From Rhipicephalus microplus (Eukaryota > Arthropoda > Arachnida > Ixodida > Ixodidae), in the NCBI RefSeq assembly GCF_043290135.1, contig NW_027464602.1, forward strand, positions 4,092,001-4,156,000: a DNA stretch of 64,000 nucleotides. The letters are read 5' to 3'. Below the pieces are notes generated by a model. That model had not been told where the DNA came from and did not search any database. It saw nothing but the letters and a program-made list of their open reading frames with translations. Each line of letters begins with the position of its first letter. Positions within the stretch are counted from its first letter, which is position 1. The translations under genes were made by a program, and so were the position numbers. Below are positions 10,200 through 24,817 of the stretch, piece after piece.

Positions 10200-13100
10200 C
10201 CACGGAGACAATCGTGCTCCACTCTCACCACCATCAGAACATATCTTCAAAGCTATCAGCGCAAAGAAAAAAAAGCGCCGCACCACCACCGGGTGGGCTC
10301 GAACCTCCAACCTTTCGGTTAACAGCCGATCGCGCTAGCCAACTGCGCCACGGAGACAGCCGTGCTCCACTCTCACCATCATCAGAACATATCTTCAAAG
10401 CAATCAGCGCAAAGAAAAAAGCAGCACACCACTCCCGGGAGGGATCGAAACTCCAACCTTTCGGTTAACAGCCGATAGCGCTAGCCAATTGCGCAACGGA
10501 GACAGTCCTGCTCTACTCTCACCACCATCAGAACATTTCTTCAGAGCTATCACCCCAAAGAAAAAAAAGCGCCGCACCACCACCGGTTGGGCTCGAACCT
10601 CCAACCTTTCGGTTAACAGCCGATCGCGCTAGCCAATTGCCCCACAGAGACAGTCGTGCTCCACTCTCACCATCGTGAGAACATTTCTTCAGAGCTATCA
10701 CCCCAAAGAAAAAAAAAGCGCCGCACCACCACCGGTTGGGCTCGAACCTCCAACCTTTCGGCTAACAGCCGATCGCGCTAGCCAATTGCGCCACGAAGAC
10801 AGTCCTGCTCCACTCTCACCACCATCAGAACATATCTTCAAAGCTATTACCGCAAAGAAAAAAGCAAAACACCACTCCCAGGAGGGCTCGAACCTCCAAC
10901 TTTCCGGATAACAGCCGATCACGCTAGCCAATTGTGCCACGGAGACAGTCCTGCTCCACTCTCACCACCATCAGATCATAACTTCAAAGCTATCAGCCCA
11001 CAGAAAAAAAAGCGCCACACCACCACCAGGAGAGCTCGAACCTCCAACTTTTCGGTTAACAGCCGATCGCGCTAGCCAATTGCGCCACAGAGACAGTCCT
11101 GCTCCACTCTCACCACCATCAGAACATTTCTTCAGAGCTATCAGCCCAAAGAAAAAACAAGCGCTGCACCACCACCGGGTGGGCTCGAACCTCCAACCTT
11201 ACGGTTAACAGCCAATCACGCTAGCCAATTGCCCCACGGAGACAGTCGTGCTCCACTCTCACCATCGTCAGATCATTTCTTCAGAGCTATCACCCCAAAG
11301 AAAAAAAAGCGCCACACCACCACCGGTCGGGCTCGAACCTCCATCCTTTTGGTTAACAGCCGATCGCGCTAGCCAATAGCGCCACGAAGACTGTCCTGTT
11401 CCACTCTCACCACCATCAGAACATATCTTCAAAGATATTACCGCAAAGAAAAAAGCAACACACCACTCCTGGGAGGGCGCGAGACTCCAACCTTTCGGTT
11501 AACAGCCGATCGCGCTAGCCCATTGCGCCACGGAGGCAGTCTTGCTCCACTCTCACCATCATCAAAACATATCTTCAAAGCTATCAGCGCAAAAAAAAAA
11601 GCAACACACCACTCCCGGGAGGGCTCGAAACTCCAACCTTTCGGTCAACAGCCGATCGCGCTAGCCCATTGCGCCACGGAGACAGTCTTGCTCCCTTCTC
11701 ACCACCATCAGAACATATCTTCAAAGATCTTACCACAAAGAAAAAAGCAGCACACCACTCCTGGGAGGGCTCGAGACTCCAACCTTTCGGTTTACAGCTG
11801 ATCGTGCTAGCCCATTGCGCCACGGAGGCAGTCTTGCTCCACTCTCACCATCATCAAAACATATCTTCAAAGCTATCAGCGCAAAGAAAAAAGCAACACA
11901 CCACTCCCGGGAGGGCTCGAAACTCCAACCTTTCGGTCAACAGCCGATCGCGCTAGCCCATTGCGCCACGGAGACAGTCTTGCTCCCTTCTCACCACCAT
12001 CAGAACATATCTTCAAAGCTATCAGCGCAAAGAAAAAAGCAAAATACCACTCCCGGGAGGGCTCGAACCTCCAACTTTTCGGTTAACAGCCGATCTCGCT
12101 GGCCAATTGCGCCACGGAGAAAGTCCTGCTCAACTTTCACCACAATTAGAACATATCTTGAAAGCTATCAGCCCAAAGAAAAAAAAAGCGCCGCACCACC
12201 ACCGGGTGGGCTCGAACCTCCAACTTTTCGGTTAACAGCCGATCGCGCTAGCCAATTGCGCCATGGGGACCGTCCTGCTCCACTCTCACCACCGTCAGAC
12301 CATTTCTTCAGAGCTATCACCCCAAAGAAAAAAAAAGCGCCGCACCACCACCGGGTGGGCTCGAACCTCCAACCTTTCGGTCAACAGCCGATCACGCTAG
12401 CCAATTGCCCCACGGAGAAAGTCGTGCTCCACTCTCGCCACCGTCAGAACATTTCTTCAGAGCTATCACCCCAATGAAAAAAAAGCGCCGCACCACCACC
12501 GGTTGGGCTAGAACCTCCAACCTTTCGGTTGACAGCCGATCGCGCTAGCCAATTGCGCCACGAAGACAGTCCTGCTCCACTCTCACCACCATCAGAACAT
12601 ATCTTCAAAGCTATTACCGCAAAGAAAAAAGCAACACACCAATCCCGGGAGGGCTCAAAACTCCAACCTTTCGGTTAACAGCCAATCGAGCTAGCCCAAT
12701 GCGCCACGGAGACAGTCTTGCTCCACTCTCACCACCGTCAGACCATTTCTTCAGAGCTATCACCCCAAAGAAAAAAAAAGCGCCGCACCACCACCGGGTG
12801 GGCTCGAACCTCCAACCTTTCGGTTAACAGCCGATCACGCTAGCCAATTGCCCCACGGAGACAGTCGTGCTCCACTCTCACCACCGTCAGAACATTTCTT
12901 CAGAGCTATCACCCCAATGAAAAAAAAGCGCCACACCACCACCGGTTGGGCTAGAACCTCCAACCTTTCGGTTGACAGCCGATCGCGCTAGCCAATTGCG
13001 CCACGAAGACAGTCCTGCTCCACTCTCACCACCATCAGAACATATCTTCAAAGCTATTACCGCAAAGAAAAAAGCAACACACAAATCCCGGGAGGGCTCA

Positions 13101-14450
13101 AAACTCCAACCTTTCGGTTAACAGCCAATCGAGCTAGCCCAATGCGCCACGGAGACAGTCTTGCTCCACTCTAACCACCATCAGAACATATCTTCAAAGC
13201 TATCAGCGCAAAGAAAAAAAAGCGCCGCACCACCACCGGGTGGGCTCGAACCTCCAACCTTTCGGTTAACAGCCGATCGCGCTAGCCAACTGCGCCACGG
13301 AGACAGCCGTGCTCCACTCTCACCATCATCAGAACATATCTTCAAAGCTATCAGCGCAAAGAAAAAAGCAGCACACCACTCCCGGGAGGGATCGAAACTC
13401 CAACCTTTCGGTTAACAGCCGATCGCGCTAGCCAATTGCGCAACGGAGACAGTCCTGCTCTACTCTGACCACCATCAGAACATTTCTTCAGAGCTATCAC
13501 CCCAAAGAAAAAAAAGCGCCGCACCACCACCGGTTGGGCTCGAACCTCCAACCTTTCGGTTAACAGCCGATCGCGCTAGCCAATTGCCCCACGGAGACAG
13601 TCGTGCTCCACTCTCACCATCGTGAGAACATTTCTTCAGAGCTATCACCCCCAAAAAAAAAGCGCCGCACCACCACGGGTTGGGCTCGAACCTCCAACCT
13701 TTCGGTTAACAGCCGATCGCGCTAGCCAATTGCGCCACGAAGACAGTCCTGCTCCACTCTCACCACCATCAGAACATATCTTCAAAGCTATTACCGCAAA
13801 GAAAAAAGCAAAACACCACTCCCGGGAGGGCTCGAACCTCCAACTTTCCGGATAACAGCCGATCACGCTAGCCAACTGTGCCACGGAGACAGTCCTGCTC
13901 CACTCTCACCACAATCAGAACATAACTTCAAAGCTATCAGCCCACAGAAAAAAAAGCGCCAAACCACCACCAGGAGAGCTCGAACCTCCAACTTTTCGGT
14001 TAACAGCCGATCGCGCTAGCCAATTGCGCCACAGAGACAGTCGTGCTCCACTCTCACCACCGTCAGAACATTTCTTCAGAGCTATCAGCCCAAAGAAAAA
14101 ACAAGCGCTGCACCACCACCGGGTGGGCTCGAACCTCCAACCTTACGGTTAACAGCCAATCACGCTAGCCTATTGCCCCACGGAGACAGTCGTGCTCCAC
14201 TCTCACCATCGTCAGATCATTTCTTCAGAGCTATCACCCCAAAGAAAAAAAAGCGCCACACCACCACCGGTTGGGCTCGAACCTCCATCCTTTTGGTTAA
14301 CAGCCGATCGCGCTAGCCAATTGCGCCACGAAGACTGTCCTGCTCCACTCTCACCACCATCAGAACATATCTTCAAAGATATTACCGCAAAGAAAAAAGC
14401 AACACACCACTCCTGGGAGGGCTCGAGACTCCAACCTTTCGGTTAACAGC
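10200..14450 (-). repeat. Duplicated sub-block, +2,947 bp (20 monomers)
   Basis: The run starting near 10,214 recurs near 13,161, with the same order of subtype A and B monomers (units with gcagcacacc, cggataacagcc and ggagagctcg variants). The copies differ at scattered sites and in A-run length. Material between them (about 11.5-13.1 kb) has its own short duplications of B-type units. Confidence 0.65.
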
Positions 14451-17090
14451 CCATCACGCTAGCCAATTGCCCCACGGAGACAGTCGTGCTCCACTCTCAC
14501 CATCGTCAGATCATTTCTTCAGAGCTATCACCCCAAAGAAAAAAAAAGCGCCACACCACCACCGGTTGGGCTCGAACCTCCATCCTTTCGGTTAACAGCC
14601 GATCGCGCTAGCCAATTGCGCCACGAAGACTGTCCTGCTCCACTCTCACCACCATCAGAACATATCTTCAAAGATCTTACCGCAAAGAAAAAAGCAACAC
14701 ACCACTCCCGGGAGGGCTCGGAACTCCAACCTTTCGGTCAACAGCCGATCGCGCTAGCCCATTGCGCCACGGAGACAGTCCTGCTCCACTCTCACCACAA
14801 TTAGAACATATCTTCAAAGCTATCAGCCCAAAGAAAAAAAAGCGCCGCACCACCACCGGGTGGGCTCGAACCTCCAACTTTTCGGTAAACAGCCGATCGC
14901 GCTAGCCAATTGCGACATGGGGACCGTCCTGCTCCGCTCTCACCACCGTCAAACCATTTCTTCAGAGCTATCACCCCAAAGAAAAAAAAGCGCCGCACCA
15001 CCTCCGGGTGGGCTCGAACCTCCAACCATTCGGTTAACAGCCGATCGCGCTAGCCAATTGCCCCACGGAGACAGTCGTGCTCCACTCTCACCACCGTCAG
15101 AACATTTCTTCAGAGCTATCACCCCAAAGAAAAAAAAGCGCCGCACCACCACCGGTTGGGCCAGAACCTCCAACCTTTCGGCTAACAGCCGATCGCGCTA
15201 GCCAATTGCGCCACGAAGACAGTCCTGCTCTACTCTCACCACCATCAGAACATATCTTCAAAGCTATTACCGCAAAGAAAAAAGCAACACACCACTCCCG
15301 GGAGGGCTCAAAACTTCAACCTTTCGGTTAACAGCCAATCGAGCTAGCCCAATGCGCCACGGAGACAGTCTTGCTCCACTGTCACCACCATCAGAACATA
15401 TCTTCAAAGCTATCATCGCAAAGAAAAAAGCAACACAGCACTTCCGGGAGGGCTCGAAACTCCAACGTTTCGGTCAACAGCCGATCGCGCTAGCCCATTG
15501 CGCCACGGAGACAGTCTTGTTCATCTCTCACCACCATCAGAACATATCAACAAAGCTATCAGCCCAAAGAAAAAAAAAGCACCGCACCATTAACGGGTGG
15601 GCTCGAACCTCCAACTTTTCGGTTAACAGCCGATCGCGCTGGCATTGCGCCACGGAGACAGTCCTGCTCCACTCTCACCACAATTAGAACATATCTTCAA
15701 AGCTATCAGCCCAAAGAAAAAAAAGCGCCGCACCACCACTTGTGGGCTCGAACCTCCAACCTTTCGGTTAACAGCAGATCGCGCTAGCCAATTGCGCCAC
15801 GGAGACAATCGTGCTCCTCTCTCACCACCATCAGAACATATCTTCAAAGCTATCAGCGCAAAGAAAAAAAAGCGCCACACCACCAACGGGTGGGCTCGAA
15901 CCTCCAACTTTTCGGTTAACAGCCGATCGCGCTGGCCAATTGCGCCACGGAGACAGTCCTGCTCCACTCTCACCACAATTAGAACATATCTTCAAAGCTA
16001 TCAGCCCAAAGAAAAAAAAGCGCCGCACCACCACTTGTGCGCTCGAACCTCCCAACTTTCGGTTAACAGCAGATCGCGCTAGCCAATTGCGCCACGGAGA
16101 CAATCGTGCTCCTCTCTCACCACCATCAGAACATATCTTCAAAGCTATCAGCGCAAAGAAAAAAAAGCGCCACACCACCAACGGGTGGGCTCGAACCTCC
16201 AACTTTTCGGTTAACAGCCGATCGCGCTGGCCAATTGCGCCACGGAGACAGTCCTGCTCCACTCTCACCACAATTAGAACATATCTTCAAAGCTATCAGC
16301 CCAAAGAAAAAAAAAGCGCCGCACCACCACTTGTGGGCTCGAACCTCCCAACTTTCGGTTAACAGCAGATCGCGCTAGCCAATTGCGCCACGGAGACAAT
16401 CGTGCTCCACTCTCACCACCATCAGAACATATCTTCAAAGCTATCAGCGCAAAGAAAAAAAAGCGCCGCACCACCACCGGGTGGGCTCGAACCTCCAACC
16501 TTTCGGTTAACAGCCGATCGCGCAAGCCAATTTCGCCACGGAGACAGTCCTGCTCTACTCTCACCACCATCAGAACATATCTTCAAAGGTATCAGCCCAA
16601 AGAAAAAAAAGCGCCGCACCACCACTTGGTGCGCTCGAACCTCCGACTTTTCGGTTAACAGCCAATCGCGCTAGCCAATTGCGCCCCGGAGACAGTCCTG
16701 CTCCGCTCTCACCACCGTCAGAACATTTCTTCAGAGCTATCACCCCAAAGAAAAAAAGAGCGCCGCACCACCACCGATTGGGCTCGAACCTCCAACCTTT
16801 CGGTTAACAGCCGATCGCGCTAGCCAATTGTGCCACGAAGACTGTCCTGCTCCACTCTCAACACCATCAGAACATATCTTCAAAGCTATTACCCCAAAGA
16901 AAAAAGCAACACACCACTCCTGGGAGGGCTCGAGACTCCAACCTTTCGGTTAACAGCCGATCGCGCCAGCCCATTGCGCCACAGGGACAGTCTTGCTCCA
17001 CTCTCACCACCATCAGAACATATCTTCAAAGCTATCAGCGCAAAGAAAAAAGCAACACACCACTCCCGGGAGGGCTCGAAACTCCAACCT
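14450..17090 (-). repeat. Dispersed block copy 1 (partner at +19,755 bp)
   Basis: About 18 monomers whose order and private variants recur at about 34,205-36,843. Shared markers include cccatcacgctagcc, cggtaaacagc with gcgacatggggacc, caccattaacgggtggg, and the shortened gctggcattgcgcc unit. The offset drifts from 19,755 to 19,753 bp through A-run length changes. Confidence 0.7.
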
Positions 17091-18919
17091 TTCGGTTAAC
17101 AGCCGATCGCGCTAGCCAATTGCCCCACGGAGACAGTCGTGCTCCACTCTCACCACCGTCAGAACATTTCTTCAGAGCTATCACCCCAAAGAAAAAAAAA
17201 GCGCCGCACCACCACCGGGTGGGCTCGAACCTCCAACCATTCGGTTAACAGCCGATCGCGCTAGCCAATTGCCCCACGGAGACAGTCGTGCTCCACTCTC
17301 ACCACCGTCAGAACATTTCTTCAGAGCTATCACCCCAAAGAAAAAAAAGCGCCGCACCACCACCGGTTGGGCTAGAACCTCCAACCTTTCGGCTAACAGC
17401 CGATCGCGCTAGCCAATTGCGCCACGAAGACAGTCCTGCTCTACTCTCACCACCATCAGAACATATCTTCAAAGCTATTACCGCAAAGAAAAAAGCAACA
17501 CACCACTCCCGGGAGGGCTCAAAACTCCAACCTTTCGGTTAACAGCCAATCGAGCTAGCCCAATGCGCCACGGAGACAGTCTTGCTCCACTCTCACCACC
17601 ATCAGAACATATCTTCAAAGCTATCATCGCAAAGAAAAAAGCAACACAGCACTCCCGGGAGGGCTCGAAACTCCAACCTTTCGGTCAACAGCCGATCGCG
17701 CTAGCCCATTGCGCCACGGAGACAGTCTTGTTCATCTCTCACCACCATCAGAACAAATCATCAAAGCTATCAGCCCAAAGAAAAAAAAAGCACCGCACCA
17801 TTAACGGGTGGGCTCGAACCTCCAACTTTTCGGTTAACAGCCGATCGCGCTAGCCAATTGCGCCACGGAGACAATCGTGCTCCACTCTCACCACCATCAG
17901 AACATATCTTCAAAGCTATCAGCGCAAAGAAAGAAAAGCGCCACACCACCAACGGGTGGGCTCGAACCTCCAACTTTTCGGTTAACAGCCGATCGCGCTG
18001 GCCAATTGCGCCACGGAGACAGTCCTGCTCCACTCTCACCACAATTAGAACATATCTTCAAAGCTATCAGCCCAAAGAAAAAAAAGCGCCGCACCACCAC
18101 TTGTGGGCTCGAACCTCCAAACTTTCGGTTAACAGCAGATCGCGCTGGCCAATTGCGCCACGGAGACAGTCCTGCTCCACTCTCACCACAATTAGAACAT
18201 ATCTTCAAAGCTATCAGCCCAAAGAAAAAAAAGCGCCGCACCACCAACGGGTGGGCTCGAACCTCCAACTTTTCGGTCAACAGCCGATCGCGCTAGCCCA
18301 TTGCGCCACGGAGACAGTCTTGTTCATCTCTCACCACCATCAGAACATATCAACAAAGCTATCAGCCCAAAGAAAAAAAAAGCACCGCACCATTAACGGG
18401 TGGGCTCGAACCTCCAACTTTTCGGTTAACAGCCGATCGCGCTGGCATTGCGCCACGGAGACAGTCCTGCTCCACTCTCACCACAATTAGAACATATCTT
18501 CAAAGCTATCAGCCCAAAGAAAAAAAAGCGCCGCACCACCACTTGTGGGCTCGAACCTCCAACCTTTCGGTTAACAGCAGATCGCGCTAGCCAATTGCGC
18601 CACGGAGACAATCGTGCTCCTCTCTCACCACCATCAGAACATATCTTCAAAGCTATCAGCGCAAAGAAAAAAAAGCGCCACACCACCAACGGGTGGGCTC
18701 GAACCTCCAACTTTTCGGTTAACAGCCGATCGCGCTGGCCAATTGCGCCACGGAGACAGTCCTGCTCCACTCTCACCACAATTAGAACATATCTTCAAAG
18801 CTATCAGCCCAAAGAAAAAAAAGCGCCGCACCACCACTTGTGCGCTCGAACCTCCCAACTTTCGGTTAACAGCAGATCGCGCTAGCCAATTGCGCCACGG
18901 AGACAATCGTGCTCCTCTC

Positions 18920-21900
18920 TCACCACCATCAGAACATATCTTCAAAGCTATCAGCGCAAAGAAAAAAAAGCGCCACACCACCAACGGGTGGGCTCGAACC
19001 TCCAACTTTTCGGTTAACAGGCGATCGCGCTGGCCAATTGCGCCACGGAGACAGTCCTGCTCCACTCTCACCACAATTAGAACATATCTTCAAAGCTATC
19101 AGCCCAAAGAAAAAAAAGCGCCGCACCACCACTTGTGGGCTCGAACCTCCCAACTTTCGGTTAACAGCAGATCGCGCTAGCCAATTGCGCCACGGAGACA
19201 ATCGTGCTCCACTCTCACCACCATCAGAACATATCTTCAAAGCTATCAGCGCAAAGAAAAAAAAGCGCCGCACCACCACCGGGTGGGCTCGAACCTCCAA
19301 CCTTTCGGTTAACAGCCGATCGCGCAAGCCAATTTCGCCACGGAGACAGTCCTGCTCTACTCTCACCACCATCAGAACATATCTTCAAAGGTATCAGCCC
19401 AAAGAAAAAAAAGCGCCGCACCACCACTTGGTGCGCTCGAACCTCCGACTTTTCGGTTAACAGCCAATCGCGCTAGCCAATTGCGCCCCGGAGACAGTCC
19501 TGCTCCGCTCTCACCACCGTCAGAACATTTCTTCAGAGCTATCACCCCAAAGAAAAAAAGAGCGCCGCACCACCACCGATTGGGCTCGAACCTCCAACCT
19601 TGCGGTTAACAGCCGATCGCGCTAGCCAATTGTGCCACGAAGACTGTCCTGCTCCACTCTCAACACCATCAGAACATATCTTCAAAGCTATTACCCCAAA
19701 GAAAAAAGCAACACACCACTCCTGGGAGGGCTCGAGACTCCAACCTTTCGGTTAACAGCCGATCGCGCCAGCCCATTGCGCCACAGGGACAGTCTTGCTC
19801 CACTCTCACCACCATCAGAACATATCTTCAAAGCTATCAGCGCAAAGAAAAAAGCAACACACCACTCCCGGGAGGGCTCGAAACTCCAACCTTTCGGTCA
19901 ACAGCCGATCGCGCTAGCCCATTGCGCCACGGAGACAGTCTTGCTCCCTTCTCACCACCATCAGAACATAACTTCAAAGCAATCAGCCCAAAGAAAAAAA
20001 AAGCACCGAACCACCACCGGGTGGGCTCGAACCTCCAACCTTTCGGTTAACAGCCGATCGCGCTAGCCAATTGCCCCACGGAGACAGTCGTGCTCCACTC
20101 TCACCACCGTCAGAACATTTCTTCAGAGCTATCACCCCAAAGAAAAAAAAAAGCGCCGCACCACCACCGGGTGGGCTCGAACCTCCAACCATTCGGTTAA
20201 CAGCCGATCGCGCTAGCCAATTGCCCCACGGAGACAGTCGTGCTCCACTCTCACCACCGTCAGAACATTTCTTCAGAGCTATCACCCCAAAGAAAAAAAA
20301 GCGCCGCACCACCACCGGTTGGGCTAGAACCTCCAACCTTTCGGCTAACAGCCGATCGCGCTAGCCAATTGCGCCACGAAGACAGTCCTGCTCTACTCTC
20401 ACCACCATCAGAACATATCTTCAAAGCTATTACCGCAAAGAAAAAAGCAACACACCACTCCCGGGAGGGCTCAAAACTCCAACCTTTCGGTTAACAGCCA
20501 ATCGAGCTAGCCCAATGCGCCACGGAGACAGTCTTGCTCCACTCTCACCACCATCAGAACATATCTTCAAAGCTATCATCGCAAAGAAAAAAGCAACACA
20601 GCACTCCCGGGAGGGCTCGAAACTCCAACCTTTCGGTCAACAGCCGATCGCGCTAGCCCATTGCGCCACGGAGACAGTCTTGTTCATCTCTCACCACCAT
20701 CAGAACAAATCATCAAAGCTATCAGCCCAAAGAAAAAAAAAGCACCGCACCATTAACGGGTGGGCTCGAACCTCCAACTTTTCGGTTAACAGCCGATCGC
20801 GCTAGCCAATTGCGCCACGGAGACAATCGTGCTCCACTCTCACCACCATGAGAACATATCTTCAAAGCTATCAGCGCAAAGAAAGAAAAGCGCCACACCA
20901 CCAACGGGTGGGCTCGAACCTCCAACTTTTCGGTTAACAGCCGATCGCGCTGGCCAATTGCGCCACGGAGACAGTCCTGCTCCACTCTCACCACAATTAG
21001 AACATATCTTCAAAGCTATCAGCCCAAAGAAAAAAAAGCGCCGCACCACCACTTGTGGGCTCGAACCTCCAAACTTTCGGTTAACAGCAGATCGCGCTAG
21101 CCAATTGCGCCACGGAGACAATCGTGCTCCACTCTCACCACCATCAGAACATATCTTCAAAGCTATCAGCGCAAAGAAAAAAAAGCGCCGCACCACCACC
21201 GGGTGGGCTCGAACCTCCAACCTTTCGGTTAACAGCCGATCGCGCAAGCCAATTTCGCCACGGAGACAGTCCTGCTCTACTCTCACCACCATCAGAACAT
21301 ATCTTCAAAGGTATCAGCCCAAAGAAAAAAAAGCGCCGCACCACCACTTGGTGGGCTCGAACCTCCGACTTTTCGGTTAACAGCCGATCGCGCTAGCCAA
21401 TTGCGCCCCGGAGACAGTCCTGCTCCACTCTCACCACCGTCAGAACATTTCTTCAGAGCTAGCAGCCCAAAGAAAAAAAAAGCGCCACACCACCACCGAT
21501 TGGGCTCGAACCTCCAACCTTTCGGTTAACAGCCGATCGCGCTAGCCAATTGTGCCACGAAGACTGTCCTGCTCCACTCTCAACACCATCAGAACATATC
21601 TTCAAAGCTATTACCGCAAAGAAAAAAGCAACACACCACTCCTGGGAGGGCTCGAGACTCCAACCTTTCGGTTAACAGCCGATCGCGCTAGCCCATTGCG
21701 CCACGGGGACAGTCTTGCTCCACTCTCACCACCATCAGAACATATCTTCAAAGCTATCAGCGCAAAGAAAAAAGCAACACACCACTCCCGGGAGGGCTCG
21801 AAACTCCAACCTTTCGGTCAACAGCCGATCGCGCTAGCCCATTGCGCCACGGAGACAGTCTTGCTCCCTTCTCACCACCATCAGAACATAACTTCAAAGC

Positions 21901-24817
21901 TATCAGCCCAAAGAAAAAAAGCGCCGCACCACCACCGCGGGGGCTCGAACCTCCAACCTTTCGGTTAACAGCCGATCGCGCTAGCCAACTGCGCCACGGA
22001 GACAGTCCTGCTCCACTCTCACCACCATCAGAACATAACTTCAAAGCTATCAGCCCACAGAAAAAAAGCGCCACACCACCACCAGGAGAGCTCGAACCTC
22101 CAACTTTTCGGTTAACAGCCGATCGCGCTAGCCAATTGCACCATGGAGACAGTCATGCTCTACTCTCACCACCATCAGAACATTTCTTCAGAGCTATCAC
22201 CCCAAAGAAAAAAAAAGCGCCGCACCACCACCGGTTGGGCTCGAACCTCCAAACTTTCGGTTAACAGCCGATCGCGCTAGCCAATTGCCCCACGGAGACA
22301 GTCGTGCTCCCCTCTCACCACCATCAGAACATATCTTCAAAGCTATTGCCGCAAAGAAAAAAGCAAAACACCACTCCCGAGAGGGCTCGAACCTCCATCC
22401 TTTCGGTTAACAGCCGATCGCGCTAGCCAATTGCGCCACGAAGACTGTCCTGCTCCACTCTCACCACCATCAGAACATATCTTCAAAGATATTACCGCAA
22501 AGAAAAAAGCAACACACCACTCCTGGGAGGGCTCGAGACTCCAACCTTTCGGTTAACAGCCGATCGCGCTAGCCCATTGCGCCACGGAGGCAGTCTTGCT
22601 CCACTCTCACCATCATCAAAACATATCTTCAAAGCTATCAGCGCAAAGAAAAAAGCTACACACCACTCCCGGGAGGGCTCGAAACTCCAACCTTTCGGTC
22701 AACAGCCGATCGCACTAGCCCATTGCGCCACGGAGACAGTCTTGCTCCCTTCTCACCACCATCAGAACATATCTTCAAAGCTATCAGCGCAAAGAAAAAA
22801 GCAAAATACCACTCCCGGGAGGGCTCGAACCTCCAACTTTTCGGTTAACAGCCGATCGCGCTGGCCAATTGCGCCACGGAGAAAGTCCTGCTCAACTCTC
22901 ACCACCATCAGAACATATCTTCAAAGGTATCAGCCCAAAGAAAAAAAAGCGCCGCACCACCACTTGGTGCGCTCGAACCTCCGACTTTTCGGTTAACAGC
23001 CAATCGCGCTAGCCAATTGCGCCCCGGAGACAGTCCTGCTCCGCTCTCACCACCGTCAGAACATTTCTTCAGAGCTATCACCCCAAAGAAAAAAAGAGCG
23101 CCGCACCACCACCGATTGGGCTCGAACCTCCAACCTTTCGGTTAACAGCCGATCGCGCTAGCCAATTGTGCCACGAAGACTGTCCTGCTCCACTCTCAAC
23201 ACCATCAGAACATATCTTCAAAGCTATTACCCCAAAGAAAAAAGCAACACACCACTCCTGGGAGGGCTCGAGACTCCAACCTTTCGGTTAACAGCCGATC
23301 GCGCCAGCCCATTGCGCCACAGGGACAGTCTTGCTCCACTCTCACCACCATCAGAACATATCTTCAAAGCTATCAGCGCAAAGAAAAAAGCAACACACCA
23401 CTCCCGGGAGGGCTCGAAACTCCAACCTTTCGGTCAACAGCCGATCGCGCTAGCCCATTGCGCCACGGAGACAGTCTTGCTCCCTTCTCACCACCATCAG
23501 AACATAACTTCAAAGCTATCAGCCCAAAGAAAAAAAAAGCACCGAACCACCACCGGGTGGGCTCGAACCTCCAACCTTTCGGTTAACAGCCGATCGCGCT
23601 AGCCAATTGCCCCACGGAGACAGTCGTGCTCCACTCTCACCACCGTCAGAACATTTCTTCAGAGCTATCACCCCAAAGAAAAAAAAAGCGCCGCACCACC
23701 ACCGGGTGGGCTCGAACCTCCAACCATTCGGTTAACAGCCGATCGCGCTAGCCAATTGCCCCACGGAGACAGTCGTGCTCCACTCTCACCACCGTCAGAA
23801 CATTTCTTCAGAGCTATCACCCCAAAGAAAAAAAAGCGCCGCACCACCACCGGTTGGGCTAGAACCTCCAACCTTTCGGCTAACAGCCGATCGCGCTAGC
23901 CAATTGCGCCACGAAGACAGTCCTGCTCTACTCTCACCACCATCAGAACATATCTTCAAAGCTATTACCGCAAAGAAAAAAGCAACACACCACTCCCGGG
24001 AGGGCTCAAAACTCCAACCTTTCGGTTAACAGCCAATCGAGCTAGCCCAATGCGCCACGGAGACAGTCTTGCTCCACTCTCACCACCATCAGAACATATC
24101 TTCAAAGCTATCATCGCAAAGAAAAAAGCAACACAGCACTCCCGGGAGGGCTCGAAACTCCAACCTTTCGGTCAACAGCCGATCGCGCTAGCCCATTGCG
24201 CCACGGAGACAGTCTTGTTCATCTCTCACCACCATCAGAACAAATCATCAAAGCTATCAGCCCAAAGAAAAAAAAAGCACCGCACCATTAACGGGTGGGC
24301 TCGAACCTCCAACTTTTCGGTTAACAGCCGATCGCGCTAGCCAATTGCGCCACGGAGACAATCGTGCTCCACTCTCACCACCATGAGAACATATCTTCAA
24401 AGCTATCAGCGCAAAGAAAGAAAAGCGCCACACCACCAACGGGTGGGCTCGAACCTCCAACTTTTCGGTTAACAGCCGATCGCGCTGGCCAATTGCGCCA
24501 CGGAGACAGTCCTGCTCCACTCTCACCACAATTAGAACATATCTTCAAAGCTATCAGCCCAAAGAAAAAAAAGCGCCGCACCACCACTTGTGGGCTCGAA
24601 CCTCCAAACTTTCGGTTAACAGCAGATCGCGCTAGCCAATTGCGCCACGGAGACAATCGTGCTCCACTCTCACCACCATCAGAACATATCTTCAAAGCTA
24701 TCAGCGCAAAGAAAAAAAAGCGCCGCACCACCACCGGGTGGGCTCGAACCTCCAACCTTTCGGTTAACAGCCGATCGCGCAAGCCAATTTCGCCACGGAG
24801 ACAGTCCTGCTCTACTC
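18920..24817 (-). repeat. 5,898-bp higher-order repeat, copy 1 (40 monomers)
   Basis: This segment is followed immediately by a near-identical copy at 24,818-30,715. Private variants occur in both, for example aacaggcgatcgcg (about 19,015 and 24,913) and aaccttgcggttaac (about 19,600 and 25,498). Only a few differences were noticed by eye, such as aagcaatcagc at 19,979 against aagctatcagc. The junction falls inside the conserved spacer tract, as unequal crossover between monomers would give. A 3,535-bp sub-repeat is nested inside. Confidence 0.8.
21783..21856 (-). tRNA. tRNA-Asn(GTT)-like unit, subtype B with B-box change
   Basis: Anticodon loop CTGTTGA (base 37 is G), acceptor CGGGAGT 3' half, and T-arm GGAGT-TTCGAGC-CCTCC, in which position 53 is T instead of G. 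This breaks one T-stem pair and weakens the B box. The version is very common in the central part of the array, so many monomers probably bind TFIIIC less well than the GGTTCGA-bearing copies. Confidence 0.4.
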